Shown: positions 1-5,943, counted from the first letter of the stretch. The stretch: DNA of 7,081 bases from Allobranchiibius sp038199265 (GCA_038199265.1 JBBPZD010000250.1:1-7081); one strand, 5' to 3'. Numbers and translations: made by a program. Notes: a model not told the origin generated them from the letters alone.

Positions 1-544
1 TGGGGGTTTGCGCAGCCTCGTGCAAGACCACAAGGCGGGCGCCCTGGTGACGGGTCAGCAACTCAGCGGTGGTCGCCATGGGCTCCACCACCGGAATCAC
101 CGGGCGCCGGGACTGTTTGGCGGCCGCCGCAACCACGTTCTCCCACTTGCGCTGCCCGCGAGCAACTCGCTCACCACGCCACTGCACCACGCAGTGCTGG
201 GCAGCCCACGGCACGACGCCGTCAACACCCAGTTCGGTTGCTGCCTCGACAGCCTGCTCGTCGCGACCACCCTTGGCCAACGCCTGCACGAGCTTCAATC
301 GAGGACCCCGGATCTCCGGTCGTCGCAGGGACTCGACCTCGACGACCAACTCATCCCGCTCACAAGAACGTGCCGTCCCGGCAGCCATCAACCCAGAGCC
401 GTCAGCGACCAGAACGGCCTCTCCGGGCGCAATACGGCGGACCCGGACGGCATGTCTGCCCTCGGCGCCGGAGACCGTCACCGAGTCGCCGACCCCGGCA
501 TGCTCCAGGGACCCGGCGTCGGCATAGAACATCGGCGCTGTCAC
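1..544 (-). CDS. rsmE: 16S rRNA (uracil(1498)-N3)-methyltransferase RsmE, 3' end outside window
   Basis: RsmE is an SPOUT-class methyltransferase that uses S-adenosylmethionine to methylate N3 of U1498 in 16S rRNA within the 30S subunit. The first 181 residues are present; the family is about 240–250 residues, so the C-terminal SAM-binding knot is mostly missing beyond the left edge. Residues 1–70 fit the N-terminal PUA-like RNA-binding domain (FYAD at 6–9, GRHAVRVRR at 29–37). The methyltransferase domain begins with the family hallmark LVQALAKGGRDEQAVEAATE (85–104), followed by GVDGVVPW (106–113) and KWENVVAAAAKQSRR (133–147). The GTG at 544 is chosen because it lies 10 nt after the dnaJ stop with a weak AGTAGG-like sequence upstream; an ATG four codons later (532) is the alternative. 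It is the third gene of the hrcA-dnaJ-rsmE operon, an arrangement common in Gram-positives. Identity is secure from the motifs. Confidence 0.93.
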   Translation of the reverse strand, partial: MTAPMFYADAGSLEHAGVGDSVTVSGAEGRHAVRVRRIAPGEAVLVADGSGLMAAGTARSCERDELVVEVESLRRPEIRGPRLKLVQALAKGGRDEQAVEAATELGVDGVVPWAAQHCVVQWRGERVARGQRKWENVVAAAAKQSRRPVIPVVEPMATTAELLTRHQGARLVVLHEAAQTP

Positions 545-553
545 GCGCGGTAC

Positions 554-1678
554 CTACTTCTGCTTGAACGCGTCGCGCAGCTTGCCGAGCAGCCCTTGAC
601 CCACTGGTTGGAAGTTGCCCTGGGGCGCTTCTTCACCACGTTCTTTTGCGAGCTGACGCAGCAGCTCTTCCTGCCGCGGGTCCAACTTCATCGGGGTACG
701 CACGTTGGCGTGCACCATCATGTCGCCGCGGATGCCCGATCGCAGGCGGGTGACCCCGAGGCCCTTCAGCGTGATCACGTCACCGGGCTGGGTGCCGACC
801 TTGATGCGGACCTCGCGCACACCGTCGAACGTCTCCAATGGCAGCTCGGTACCGAGTGCCGCAGCTGTCATCGGCAGTTCGACCGAGCAGTGCAGGTCAT
901 CGCCCTGCCGCTGGAAGGTCGCGTGCTTCGCCACGCGCACCTCGACGTAGAGATCCCCGGCCGGGCCGCCCCCGGGTCCGACCTCACCCTCGCCGCTGAG
1001 CTGTATGCGAGTACCGGTATCGACGCCTGCGGGCACCTTGATGGTGATGGTGCGCCGGTCGCGGACCCGCCCCTCACCCGAGCACTCGAAGCACGGGTCG
1101 GTGATGACCTCACCGAAGCCGCGACAGGCGGAGCACGGACGGGTCGTCATCACCTGACCGAGGAAGGAACGCTGCACCTGCTGAACCTGGCCTGCACCCT
1201 GGCAGACATCGCAGCGACGTTTGCCGGTGCCGGCGCGAGCACCGCTTCCGTCGCACGTGTTGCAGGTCGCAGCGGTGTCGAAGGTGACGTCCTCATCGCC
1301 ACCGAAGACAGCCGTGCGCAGTTCGACATCGACCGGGATCAAGGCGTCCTGACCACGCTGGGCACGTGAACGAGGATTCGTCGCTCCGGCCGCGGTCCCG
1401 CCGAAGAACGCGTCCATGATGTCGCTGAAGGAGAAACCCTGCCCGAACCCGGCCGCACCCTGGCCGCCGTACGGATCCTGGCCCATGTCGTAGGACGACT
1501 TCTTCGTCGGGTCCGAGAGCACGTCGTATGCCTGAGAGACCGTCTTGAACTCTTCGGAAGCCTCATCACCGGGGTTGACGTCCGGGTGCAGTTTGCGGGC
1601 GAGGCGGCGGTAGGCGCGCTTGATCTCTTCGGCGGTCGCGTCACGCGAGACACCAAGGGCGGCGTAGTAGTCGTTCAC
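554..1678 (-). CDS. dnaJ: Chaperone protein DnaJ (DnaJ2 type, hrcA-linked)
   Basis: This is a type I Hsp40 co-chaperone of 374 residues. It delivers unfolded clients to DnaK and stimulates its ATPase in the cytoplasm. The J domain covers residues 1–70 with the essential HPD at 31–33. A Gly/Phe-rich linker follows (about 68–110, including GFGQGFSFSD). The zinc-binding domain has four intact CxxCxGxG motifs (C139/C142, C156/C159, C182/C185, C196/C199). The C-terminal substrate-binding beta domains run from about 208, with GDLYVEVRV at 241–249. The start is a GTG, with AAGGA 5 nt upstream (plus-strand 1684–1688). It lies 79 nt after hrcA and 9 nt before rsmE. Actinobacteria usually carry a second dnaJ in the dnaK-grpE operon under HspR; the hrcA linkage marks this one as DnaJ2. 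Nothing is truncated or missing. Confidence 0.97.
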   Translation of the reverse strand: MNDYYAALGVSRDATAEEIKRAYRRLARKLHPDVNPGDEASEEFKTVSQAYDVLSDPTKKSSYDMGQDPYGGQGAAGFGQGFSFSDIMDAFFGGTAAGATNPRSRAQRGQDALIPVDVELRTAVFGGDEDVTFDTAATCNTCDGSGARAGTGKRRCDVCQGAGQVQQVQRSFLGQVMTTRPCSACRGFGEVITDPCFECSGEGRVRDRRTITIKVPAGVDTGTRIQLSGEGEVGPGGGPAGDLYVEVRVAKHATFQRQGDDLHCSVELPMTAAALGTELPLETFDGVREVRIKVGTQPGDVITLKGLGVTRLRSGIRGDMMVHANVRTPMKLDPRQEELLRQLAKERGEEAPQGNFQPVGQGLLGKLRDAFKQK

Positions 1679-1683
1679 GAAAA

Positions 1684-1688
1684 TCCTT
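1684..1688 (-). promoter_or_regulatory. dnaJ ribosome binding site AAGGA
   Basis: AAGGA on the minus strand lies 5 nt before the GTG at 1678. It supports that GTG, which begins the conserved NDYYAALGV J-domain start, as the initiation codon. Confidence 0.65.
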
Positions 1689-1737
1689 GTCAGCTGGTCG
1701 TCATCGTGCAGTGCGGTGTACAGCAGTTCGGAGGTGG

Positions 1738-1755
1738 CGCGCCGTGAGCGGCGCG
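1738..1755 (-). other. GC-rich stem-loop between hrcA and dnaJ
   Basis: There is a perfect 7-bp inverted repeat, CGCGCCG–4 nt–CGGCGCG, starting 2 nt after the hrcA stop codon on the transcribed strand. It is followed by GCCACCTCC, not a U-run, so it does not look like a classical Rho-independent terminator. It may act as a partial terminator, an RNA processing site or a stability element that sets the hrcA:dnaJ ratio; that role is inference. Chance occurrence is possible in such GC-rich DNA. Confidence 0.4.
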
Positions 1756-1757
1756 AC

Positions 1758-2798
1758 TCACCGTTGGTCGATGATCTCGGAGACGTAGCGAGCTACCGCT
1801 CGCACGGCCGCCATGGTGCTGGGGTAATCCATCCGGGTGGGCCCGAGCACTCCGAGACCCGCAGTCGAGTGCACACCGTAGGTCGAACTGACCACAGAGG
1901 CGCCCCGTAACCCGTCGACGGTGTTCTCAGCGCCGATGCGGACGACGATGCTGTCGCCCGAAGCCGTGCTGCTCTCACTCATCTGCCCCAGTAAACGCAA
2001 CAGCACCACGTGTTCTTCCAGCGCCTCCAGCACCGGGCCGATCGTCATCGGAAAATCGCCGACGGCGCGGGCCAGGTGTGCGGTGCCGGCGAGCACCACG
2101 CGCTCCTCACGCTGTTGCGCGAGTGCGTCCGCCAGGACAGCGATCACCAATCCGGAGGTCTCACGGTGCTCCGGGGCCATCCGCTCGATGACCGCCGGAA
2201 GTAGGCCGATGCCGTCGGACCAGGTGGCCCCCGCCACAGCTTCGTTGATCCGATCGCGCAACGTACGCAGCAGCTGTTGACCGGAGGCGGACCCGAGGTC
2301 GAGGCCTGTCTGCACGATGCGTTGTTCGACCCGCCCGTTGGACAGGATCACCACCGCCATCAGGCGGTCGCTCTCGAGCGACACGAGCTCGGTGTGCCGG
2401 ATAGTCGTGGGGTTCAACGACGGGTACTGCATGACCGCCACCTGATTGGTCAGCGACGACAGCAGCCGCACCGTCCGATCGACGACGTCGTCCAGATCGA
2501 CCGCCTGAGCGAGGAAGGTCTGCACAGCTGCGCGCTCGGCTTTCGACATCGGCTTGATCTCGTTCAGCCGGTCGACAAAAGCGCGATAACCGGCGTCCGT
2601 CGGAATCCGACCTGCCGAGGTGTGCGGGGCGGTGATCAGGCCCTCGTCCTCCAGGACCGCCATGTCGTTGCGCACCGTGGCCGCACTGACCCCGAGACTG
2701 TGCCGTTCGAGCAAAGCCTTGGAACCGACGGGCTCGGAGGTGGCGACATAGTCCTGCACGATCGCCCGGAGTACGTGCTGGCGTCGTTCTTCGCTCAT
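1758..2798 (-). CDS. hrcA: Heat-inducible transcription repressor HrcA
   Basis: HrcA represses heat-shock genes by binding CIRCE operators; in known systems its activity is maintained by GroEL. The protein is 346 residues, the usual family length. Residues 1–80 form the winged-helix DNA-binding domain: RAIVQDYVATSEPVGSKAL (11–29), recognition-helix region VSAATVRNDMAVLEDEGL (37–54), and the wing signature HTSAGRIPTDAGYRAFVD (59–76). The rest matches the GAF-like/dimerisation region, ending with conserved GPTRMDYP (319–326). The frame is open upstream to 2846, but the ATG at 2798 is chosen because MSEERRQHVL is where homologues begin and GGGAGGTG lies just upstream. It is the first gene of the minus-strand operon and sits 21 nt downstream of CIRCE, so it should be autoregulated. 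No anomalies are visible. Confidence 0.97.
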   Translation of the reverse strand: MSEERRQHVLRAIVQDYVATSEPVGSKALLERHSLGVSAATVRNDMAVLEDEGLITAPHTSAGRIPTDAGYRAFVDRLNEIKPMSKAERAAVQTFLAQAVDLDDVVDRTVRLLSSLTNQVAVMQYPSLNPTTIRHTELVSLESDRLMAVVILSNGRVEQRIVQTGLDLGSASGQQLLRTLRDRINEAVAGATWSDGIGLLPAVIERMAPEHRETSGLVIAVLADALAQQREERVVLAGTAHLARAVGDFPMTIGPVLEALEEHVVLLRLLGQMSESSTASGDSIVVRIGAENTVDGLRGASVVSSTYGVHSTAGLGVLGPTRMDYPSTMAAVRAVARYVSEIIDQR

Positions 2799-2800
2799 GT

Positions 2801-2808
2801 CACCTCCC
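2801..2808 (-). promoter_or_regulatory. hrcA ribosome binding site GGGAGGTG
   Basis: A strong Shine-Dalgarno sequence (GGAGG with 4 nt between it and the ATG at 2798). It settles the hrcA start over the upstream extension of the same frame, which would run through the operator. Confidence 0.8.
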
Positions 2809-2819
2809 GATGGCCTGTG

Positions 2820-2846
2820 CTGGCACTCGCTGCAGTCGAGTGCCAA
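2820..2846 (-). promoter_or_regulatory. CIRCE operator (HrcA binding site)
   Basis: On the minus strand the site is TTGGCACTC–N9–GAGTGCCAG. It has 9-nt arms matching at 8 of 9 positions around a 9-nt spacer (GACTGCAGC). This is the architecture of CIRCE (consensus TTAGCACTC-N9-GAGTGCTAA), with G/C replacing A/T at the third arm position. It ends 21 nt upstream of the hrcA ATG and overlaps the expected transcription start, so HrcA bound here should block initiation of hrcA-dnaJ-rsmE. Confidence 0.95.
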
Positions 2847-2851
2847 GTCTA
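2846..2851 (-). promoter_or_regulatory. Candidate -10 element of the hrcA operon promoter
   Basis: TAGACT on the minus strand fits TANNNT and abuts the outer edge of CIRCE, placing the predicted start inside the operator. No convincing -35 hexamer is seen 16–18 nt further upstream, so the call rests on the -10 match and its position relative to CIRCE. Confidence 0.5.
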
Positions 2852-2907
2852 CGGGCTGGGGCTCACGGCGGTGCGGGTCGCCGGGGCGACCGCGACGACA
2901 CGCCGCC

Positions 2908-2913
2908 TAGGCT
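2908..2913 (+). promoter_or_regulatory. Candidate -10 element for a leaderless DUF3097 transcript
   Basis: TAGGCT (TANNNT) ends exactly 7 nt before the GTG at 2921, and no Shine-Dalgarno sequence lies between. This spacing is the actinobacterial leaderless pattern in which transcription starts at the start codon. The -35 region is weak. Together with the hrcA promoter it makes a divergent promoter pair within about 75 bp. Confidence 0.5.
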
Positions 2914-2920
2914 CACGCGG

Positions 2921-3793
2921 GTGACAACTGATCGCTATGGCGCCGACGTACTCTCCGGCGACTGGCACGCGCCCAAGCGCGGCCGGTCTGTGCCGACCCC
3001 GGCCACCGTCGGGCTGGTCGTCGAAGACGTAGAGAGCGGTTGGTGTGGAGCGATCACCCGAGTCGAGAAGGCCGGTGGGATGCAGGTCGTCCACCTGGAA
3101 GATCGCCGCGGCCGCAGCCGAGCCTTCACCCTGGGGCCCGGATTTCTGCTGGACGGCAAGCCCGTCGAGTTGGTGGCGATCCAAGACACTTCAGCTATCG
3201 ATGCAGTCCGTGCGGCAGCGACCCGGACGGCCAGCGGATCGCGCGCTGTCGCCCGTGCCCCGGCCCGGGTGGCCTCCGGTTCGCGAATCTTCGTCGAAGG
3301 TCGCCACGACGCCGAGCTCGTAGAGAAGGTCTGGGGTGACGACCTGCGCATCGAAGGCGTGGTCGTGGAGTTGCTCGAAGGCGTCGACGATCTGACGTCG
3401 GTGATCCGCGATTTCAAACCTACGGCCGATCGCCGGATGGGGGTGCTGGTCGACCACCTGGTGCCCGGTACTAAGGAGGCGCGGATCGTGAACGACGCAT
3501 TGGCGTCCCATAAGGGTGACCACGTGCTGGTTGTCGGCCACCCGTACATCGACGTTTGGGAATCGGTTCGACCCGAACGCCTGGGCTGGACCACATGGCC
3601 GAAGATCCCCCGCGGAACTTCTTGGAAGCACGGAATCTTGGCCGAGCTCGGCTGGCCGCATGCAGATCAGCGGGACGTCGCACATGGTTGGAAACGCATC
3701 TTGTCGACCGTGCGCACCTACGCTGACCTAGAACCGCAGCTGCTCGGCCGCGTTGAGGAACTCATCGATTTCGTCACCGCCCCGACCGAATGA
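2921..3793 (+). CDS. DUF3097 family protein of unknown function
   Basis: I recognise this 290-residue protein as DUF3097, a conserved actinobacterial family without an assigned function. The N-terminal part (about 5–90) starts with YGADVLSGDWHAPKRGR (6–22) and contains a small beta-rich stretch (VVHLEDRRGRSRAF, 56–69). The central part begins with RIFVEGRHDAELVEKVWGDD (122–141), then GVVVELLEGVDDL (146–158), MGVLVDHLVPGTKEARI (173–189) and HVLVVGHPYIDVW (201–213). By eye this order resembles a Toprim domain of the RNase M5/primase type: glutamate E126 in VEG, then an acidic motif D178-H179. That is my inference. The C-terminus ends with ILSTVRTYADLEPQLLGRVEELIDFVT. The GTG at 2921 is chosen because homologues begin near YGADVL and a -10 box sits 7 nt upstream; an in-frame ATG at 2810 would lie within the hrcA leader. 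No signal peptide or membrane segment is seen. Its stop overlaps the nrtR start by ATGA. Confidence 0.9.
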   Translation: MTTDRYGADVLSGDWHAPKRGRSVPTPATVGLVVEDVESGWCGAITRVEKAGGMQVVHLEDRRGRSRAFTLGPGFLLDGKPVELVAIQDTSAIDAVRAAATRTASGSRAVARAPARVASGSRIFVEGRHDAELVEKVWGDDLRIEGVVVELLEGVDDLTSVIRDFKPTADRRMGVLVDHLVPGTKEARIVNDALASHKGDHVLVVGHPYIDVWESVRPERLGWTTWPKIPRGTSWKHGILAELGWPHADQRDVAHGWKRILSTVRTYADLEPQLLGRVEELIDFVTAPTE

Positions 3794-4668
3794 CAGTCGA
3801 ACGCTCGATTCGGGCTGAGCTGGTAGCCGTTGTCGCGACGGTAGGCGCGCAGGGCCCGGCTGTGCTCGCCTCGGGTAAGCCTCGCCGACTTCCCGCAGGT
3901 GAGTTGGGCGCCGACCACGATTCTCTGCAAGAGGGTGTTCGCGCTTTCGCTGCAGAGCAGACCGGCCACTCGCTCGGCTACGTCGAGCAGCTTTACACCT
4001 TTGCCGACCCCGGCCGCGGCGACAACGCCGGTCGAGTCATCTCCATCTCCTATCTCGGGCTGACCCGCTCCGATGGACGGTCACCCAACTGGGTCGGCAT
4101 CTACGACCTGCTGCCGTGGGAGGACCGGCGCACCGCAGGTACCTCCGGAGGTTTGTTGGCGCGGCTGCAGCAGTGGTCGCGTGAGGCGAGCGGCGAGGAA
4201 CGGTTGAACCATCTTTTCGGTCTCGGCGACCTGCCCTGGAGGCCCGAATTAGCGCTGCAGCGTTACGAACTCATGTGGGAAGCCGGCTTCGTCGCTGAGT
4301 CGCCGGTGGGTCACACCCCGCACCCGGAGTCCGGTGTCGGCATGCTGCACGATCACCGGCGCATCGTCGCAACCGGACTGTCGCGGTTACGTTCGGCGTT
4401 GCAGTACCGCCCTGTCGTCTTCGAGTTGATGCCGCCGACGTTCACCCTGGGCCAGTTGCAGGAAGTCGTAGAAGCCATCGCGGGGCAAGACCTGCACAAG
4501 CAGAACTTCCGCCGCCTCGTGGAACAGCAGCACCAGTTGGTCGAGCCCACCGACGAACTCGACCATGGAACTGGGGGGCGCCCCGCTCGTCTCTACCGCT
4601 TCCGTCGAGAAGTCTTCGCCGAACGTGCCCAGGTCGGCACGAAGCTGCCCATCCCGCGCGGCCGATGA
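3790..4668 (+). CDS. nrtR: NrtR-family transcriptional regulator of NAD biosynthesis (Nudix-like + winged helix)
   Basis: NrtR proteins repress NAD-synthesis genes and respond to NAD-related metabolites such as ADP-ribose. This one has 292 residues, longer than the typical 220–240. The N-terminal Nudix-like domain keeps the NrtR signature YVEQLYTFADPGR (64–76) and GRVISISYLGL (81–91). Its Nudix box is eroded: REUxEExG reads AFAAEQTG (52–59), leaving one acidic residue (E56), so hydrolysis is unlikely. A middle region (about 92–205) is longer than usual. The C-terminal winged helix is intact: YRPVVFELMPPTFTLGQLQE (206–225), LHKQNFRRLVE (235–245), GGRPARLYRFRREVF (262–276). The ATG overlaps the DUF3097 stop (ATGA, 3790–3793) with no good Shine-Dalgarno sequence, so translational coupling is likely. 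It precedes nadA-nadB and a matching palindrome, which supports local control of NAD synthesis. C. glutamicum NdnR is a functional analogue. The effector is not evident from sequence. Confidence 0.9.
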   Translation: MTVERSIRAELVAVVATVGAQGPAVLASGKPRRLPAGELGADHDSLQEGVRAFAAEQTGHSLGYVEQLYTFADPGRGDNAGRVISISYLGLTRSDGRSPNWVGIYDLLPWEDRRTAGTSGGLLARLQQWSREASGEERLNHLFGLGDLPWRPELALQRYELMWEAGFVAESPVGHTPHPESGVGMLHDHRRIVATGLSRLRSALQYRPVVFELMPPTFTLGQLQEVVEAIAGQDLHKQNFRRLVEQQHQLVEPTDELDHGTGGRPARLYRFRREVFAERAQVGTKLPIPRGR

Positions 4669-4903
4669 CCGGGCAGTGCCGGCTACGGCAGTCCCGCCGC
4701 CCCTGCGGTCGGCCCCGGTTCAGCAGGTCGCCGGTCCGGAACAACTGACGCTCCCAGCGTTCGGCCGGGAAGTTCAGTCGGTGGCAGCCGATATTCGCGA
4801 ACAGTTGGTGCTGGCACGCCGAAAAGGTCGTCCTTATCAGGACTTTCGTCACCGATTCCGGATTGTCATCGATAGACCGCGAGCGTCCCGATTTCACCAC
4901 TGG

Positions 4904-4932
4904 CTGTCACGTCGGCCAGATGCTGTTATGCT
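4904..4932 (+). promoter_or_regulatory. Predicted nadAB promoter
   Basis: The -35 is CTGTCA (4904–4909; 4 of 6 to TTGACA), the spacer is 17 bp, and the -10 is TATGCT (4927–4932; TANNNT). Predicted transcription start is about 4938–4940, giving a leader of roughly 42 nt that contains the palindrome at 4944–4962. The arrangement implies repression by a protein bound just downstream of the start site. Confidence 0.6.
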
Positions 4933-4943
4933 CAGTCTCAGCA

Positions 4944-4962
4944 AATACTCAATCCGAGTATT
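4944..4962 (+). promoter_or_regulatory. 19-bp palindromic operator upstream of nadA, candidate NrtR box
   Basis: A perfect inverted repeat AATACTC–AATCC–GAGTATT (7-bp arms, 5-bp spacer) lies 19 nt before the nadA ATG and just downstream of the predicted -10. An extra CGAGT half-site follows at 4964–4968. The neighbouring gene encodes an NrtR with an intact DNA-binding domain, so NrtR is the likely binder. Assignment to NrtR is inference from context; the palindrome is seen directly. Confidence 0.75.
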
Positions 4963-4969
4963 ACGAGTC

Positions 4970-4974
4970 GGAGG
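4970..4974 (+). promoter_or_regulatory. nadA ribosome binding site GGAGG
   Basis: A consensus GGAGG with 7 nt to the ATG at 4982. It decides the nadA start, since the same frame is open far upstream (to 4565) and could otherwise suggest a much longer protein. Confidence 0.85.
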
Positions 4975-4981
4975 CAACGCG

Positions 4982-5941
4982 ATGACCACCACTACCTACG
5001 ACAAGGTGCGACATGTCATTCCGGAGATCGAGTGGGCCACGTTCACCGACGACATCGCCGCGATCCAGCGACTGAAGACCGAACAGGACGCGGTCATCCT
5101 GGCGCACAACTACATGACTCCCGAGATCTACCACGGCGTCGCTGACATCGTGGGCGACTCCCTGGCGCTGGCCCGCGAGGCCCAGACCGTAAAGCAAGGC
5201 ACCATCGTGCTGGCCGGTGTCCACTTCATGGCCGAGACTGCCAAGCTGCTCAACCCGGCCAAGCGGGTGCTGTTACCCGATCTTCGCTCCGGCTGCTCAC
5301 TGGCCGAGAGCATAACCCCGCAGGACGTCCGCGACCTGCGGGCCAAGCATCCCGGCGTGCCGGTCGTCACCTACGTGAACACCTCGGCTGCCATCAAGGC
5401 CGAGAGCGACATCTGCTGCACCTCCGGCAACGCCGAGCGCGTCATCGCCTCCCTCGGCGTGCAGCGCGTCATCATGATCCCGGACCAGTACCTCGCCAAG
5501 AACATCGCGGCCCGCATGGGTATCGAGGTCATCACCCATCCCGGAGCCTGCGAGGTGCACGAGCGCTTCACACCGCTCGACATCGCAGAGATCCGCCAGG
5601 GCCATGAGGGCGTAGTGGTACTGGCCCACCCCGAGTGCCCGCCCGATGTCGTGCAGGTCGCCGACTTCGCCGGTTCGACCGCCGACATGCAGGCCTACGT
5701 CCAGCAAAAACGCCCAGCCAAGGTAGCGCTCATCACCGAGTGCTCGATGTCGGACAACGTCGCCGCCGATCACCCGGACATCGAGTTCGTCCGCCCGTGC
5801 AACCTTTGCCCGCACATGAAGCGCAACACCCTGGCCAGCATCCGCGCGTCGCTGGAGAACGGGACCAACGAGATCACCATCGACCCGAGTACCGCGGTCG
5901 CCGCACGGCGATCGATCGAACTGATGCTGGAGGTGTCGTAG
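4982..5941 (+). CDS. nadA: Quinolinate synthase NadA ([4Fe-4S])
   Basis: NadA condenses iminoaspartate (from NadB) with dihydroxyacetone phosphate to form quinolinate, the first committed NAD precursor. The protein is 319 residues. Signatures are LAHNYMTPEIYHGVADIVGD (40–59), GVHFMAETAKLL (79–90), DLRSGCSLAES (100–110), VTYVNTSAAIKA (129–140), HPGACEVHERFT (186–197), LAHPECPPDVV (214–224) and RPCNLCPHMKRNTL (271–284). The three cluster ligands are expected to be C105, C190 and C276, the last being the cysteine before PHM. The start is fixed by GGAGG and by the promoter and operator just upstream. The motif set (IPDQYLAKNIA, GACEVHERF, ITECSMSDNVA, CNLCPHMKR) reads like alphaproteobacterial NadA rather than the mycobacterial type, suggesting a distinct subfamily or transfer. 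It heads an operon with nadB, whose start codon lies 2 bp after the nadA stop. Confidence 0.96.
   Translation: MTTTTYDKVRHVIPEIEWATFTDDIAAIQRLKTEQDAVILAHNYMTPEIYHGVADIVGDSLALAREAQTVKQGTIVLAGVHFMAETAKLLNPAKRVLLPDLRSGCSLAESITPQDVRDLRAKHPGVPVVTYVNTSAAIKAESDICCTSGNAERVIASLGVQRVIMIPDQYLAKNIAARMGIEVITHPGACEVHERFTPLDIAEIRQGHEGVVVLAHPECPPDVVQVADFAGSTADMQAYVQQKRPAKVALITECSMSDNVAADHPDIEFVRPCNLCPHMKRNTLASIRASLENGTNEITIDPSTAVAARRSIELMLEVS
5929..5935 (+). promoter_or_regulatory. nadB ribosome binding site inside the nadA 3' end
   Basis: GGAGGTG lies within the last nadA codons, 8 nt before the nadB ATG at 5944. This supports coupled translation of the two genes and the chosen nadB start. Confidence 0.75.
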
Positions 5942-5943
5942 AG

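Larger units (their letters stand above)
4669..4981 (+). other. 313-bp intergenic region nrtR–nadA
   Basis: No convincing independent gene is found here. Just after the nrtR stop is a weak imperfect hairpin (TGCCG 4677–4681 / CGGCA 4686–4690, with GGG/CCC outer pairs) lacking a T-run. The frame with codons starting at 4667 stays open through the whole gap and into nadA; its first part (to about 4860) encodes plausible protein sequence and may be a remnant of a longer nrtR (see findings). From about 4800 the DNA becomes less GC-rich and holds the nadA promoter and operator, listed separately. Confidence 0.6.

Noticed and set aside
8..1369. A 453-codon open frame on the plus strand opposite rsmE and dnaJ.
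   Set aside because: It is fully antisense to two genes with unmistakable family motifs; its translation has no recognisable domain and is rich in H, R, G and A, as expected of a shadow frame in GC-rich DNA.
2277..2924. A 215-codon plus-strand open frame opposite hrcA running through CIRCE.
   Set aside because: Antisense to the conserved HrcA sequence and passing through the operator; no domain is recognisable.
4677..4695. A possible Rho-independent terminator after nrtR.
   Set aside because: Only a 5-bp core stem with an imperfect outer stem and no T-run; not enough to call a terminator.
4665..4748. A 27-codon open frame starting at an ATGA overlap with the nrtR stop.
   Set aside because: Very short, arginine-rich and without similarity to anything recognised; probably chance.
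4442..4900. A 152-codon minus-strand open frame across the nrtR 3' end and the gap.
   Set aside because: Antisense to the conserved NrtR winged helix over half its length; the rest is Cys/Arg-rich without a recognisable domain or ribosome binding site.
4565..4981. An N-terminal extension of NadA, since the frame is open from 4565.
   Set aside because: A consensus GGAGG, a promoter and a palindromic operator lie just before the ATG at 4982, and the resulting protein starts close to the conserved family region. The first 100 nt of the extension overlap nrtR out of frame.
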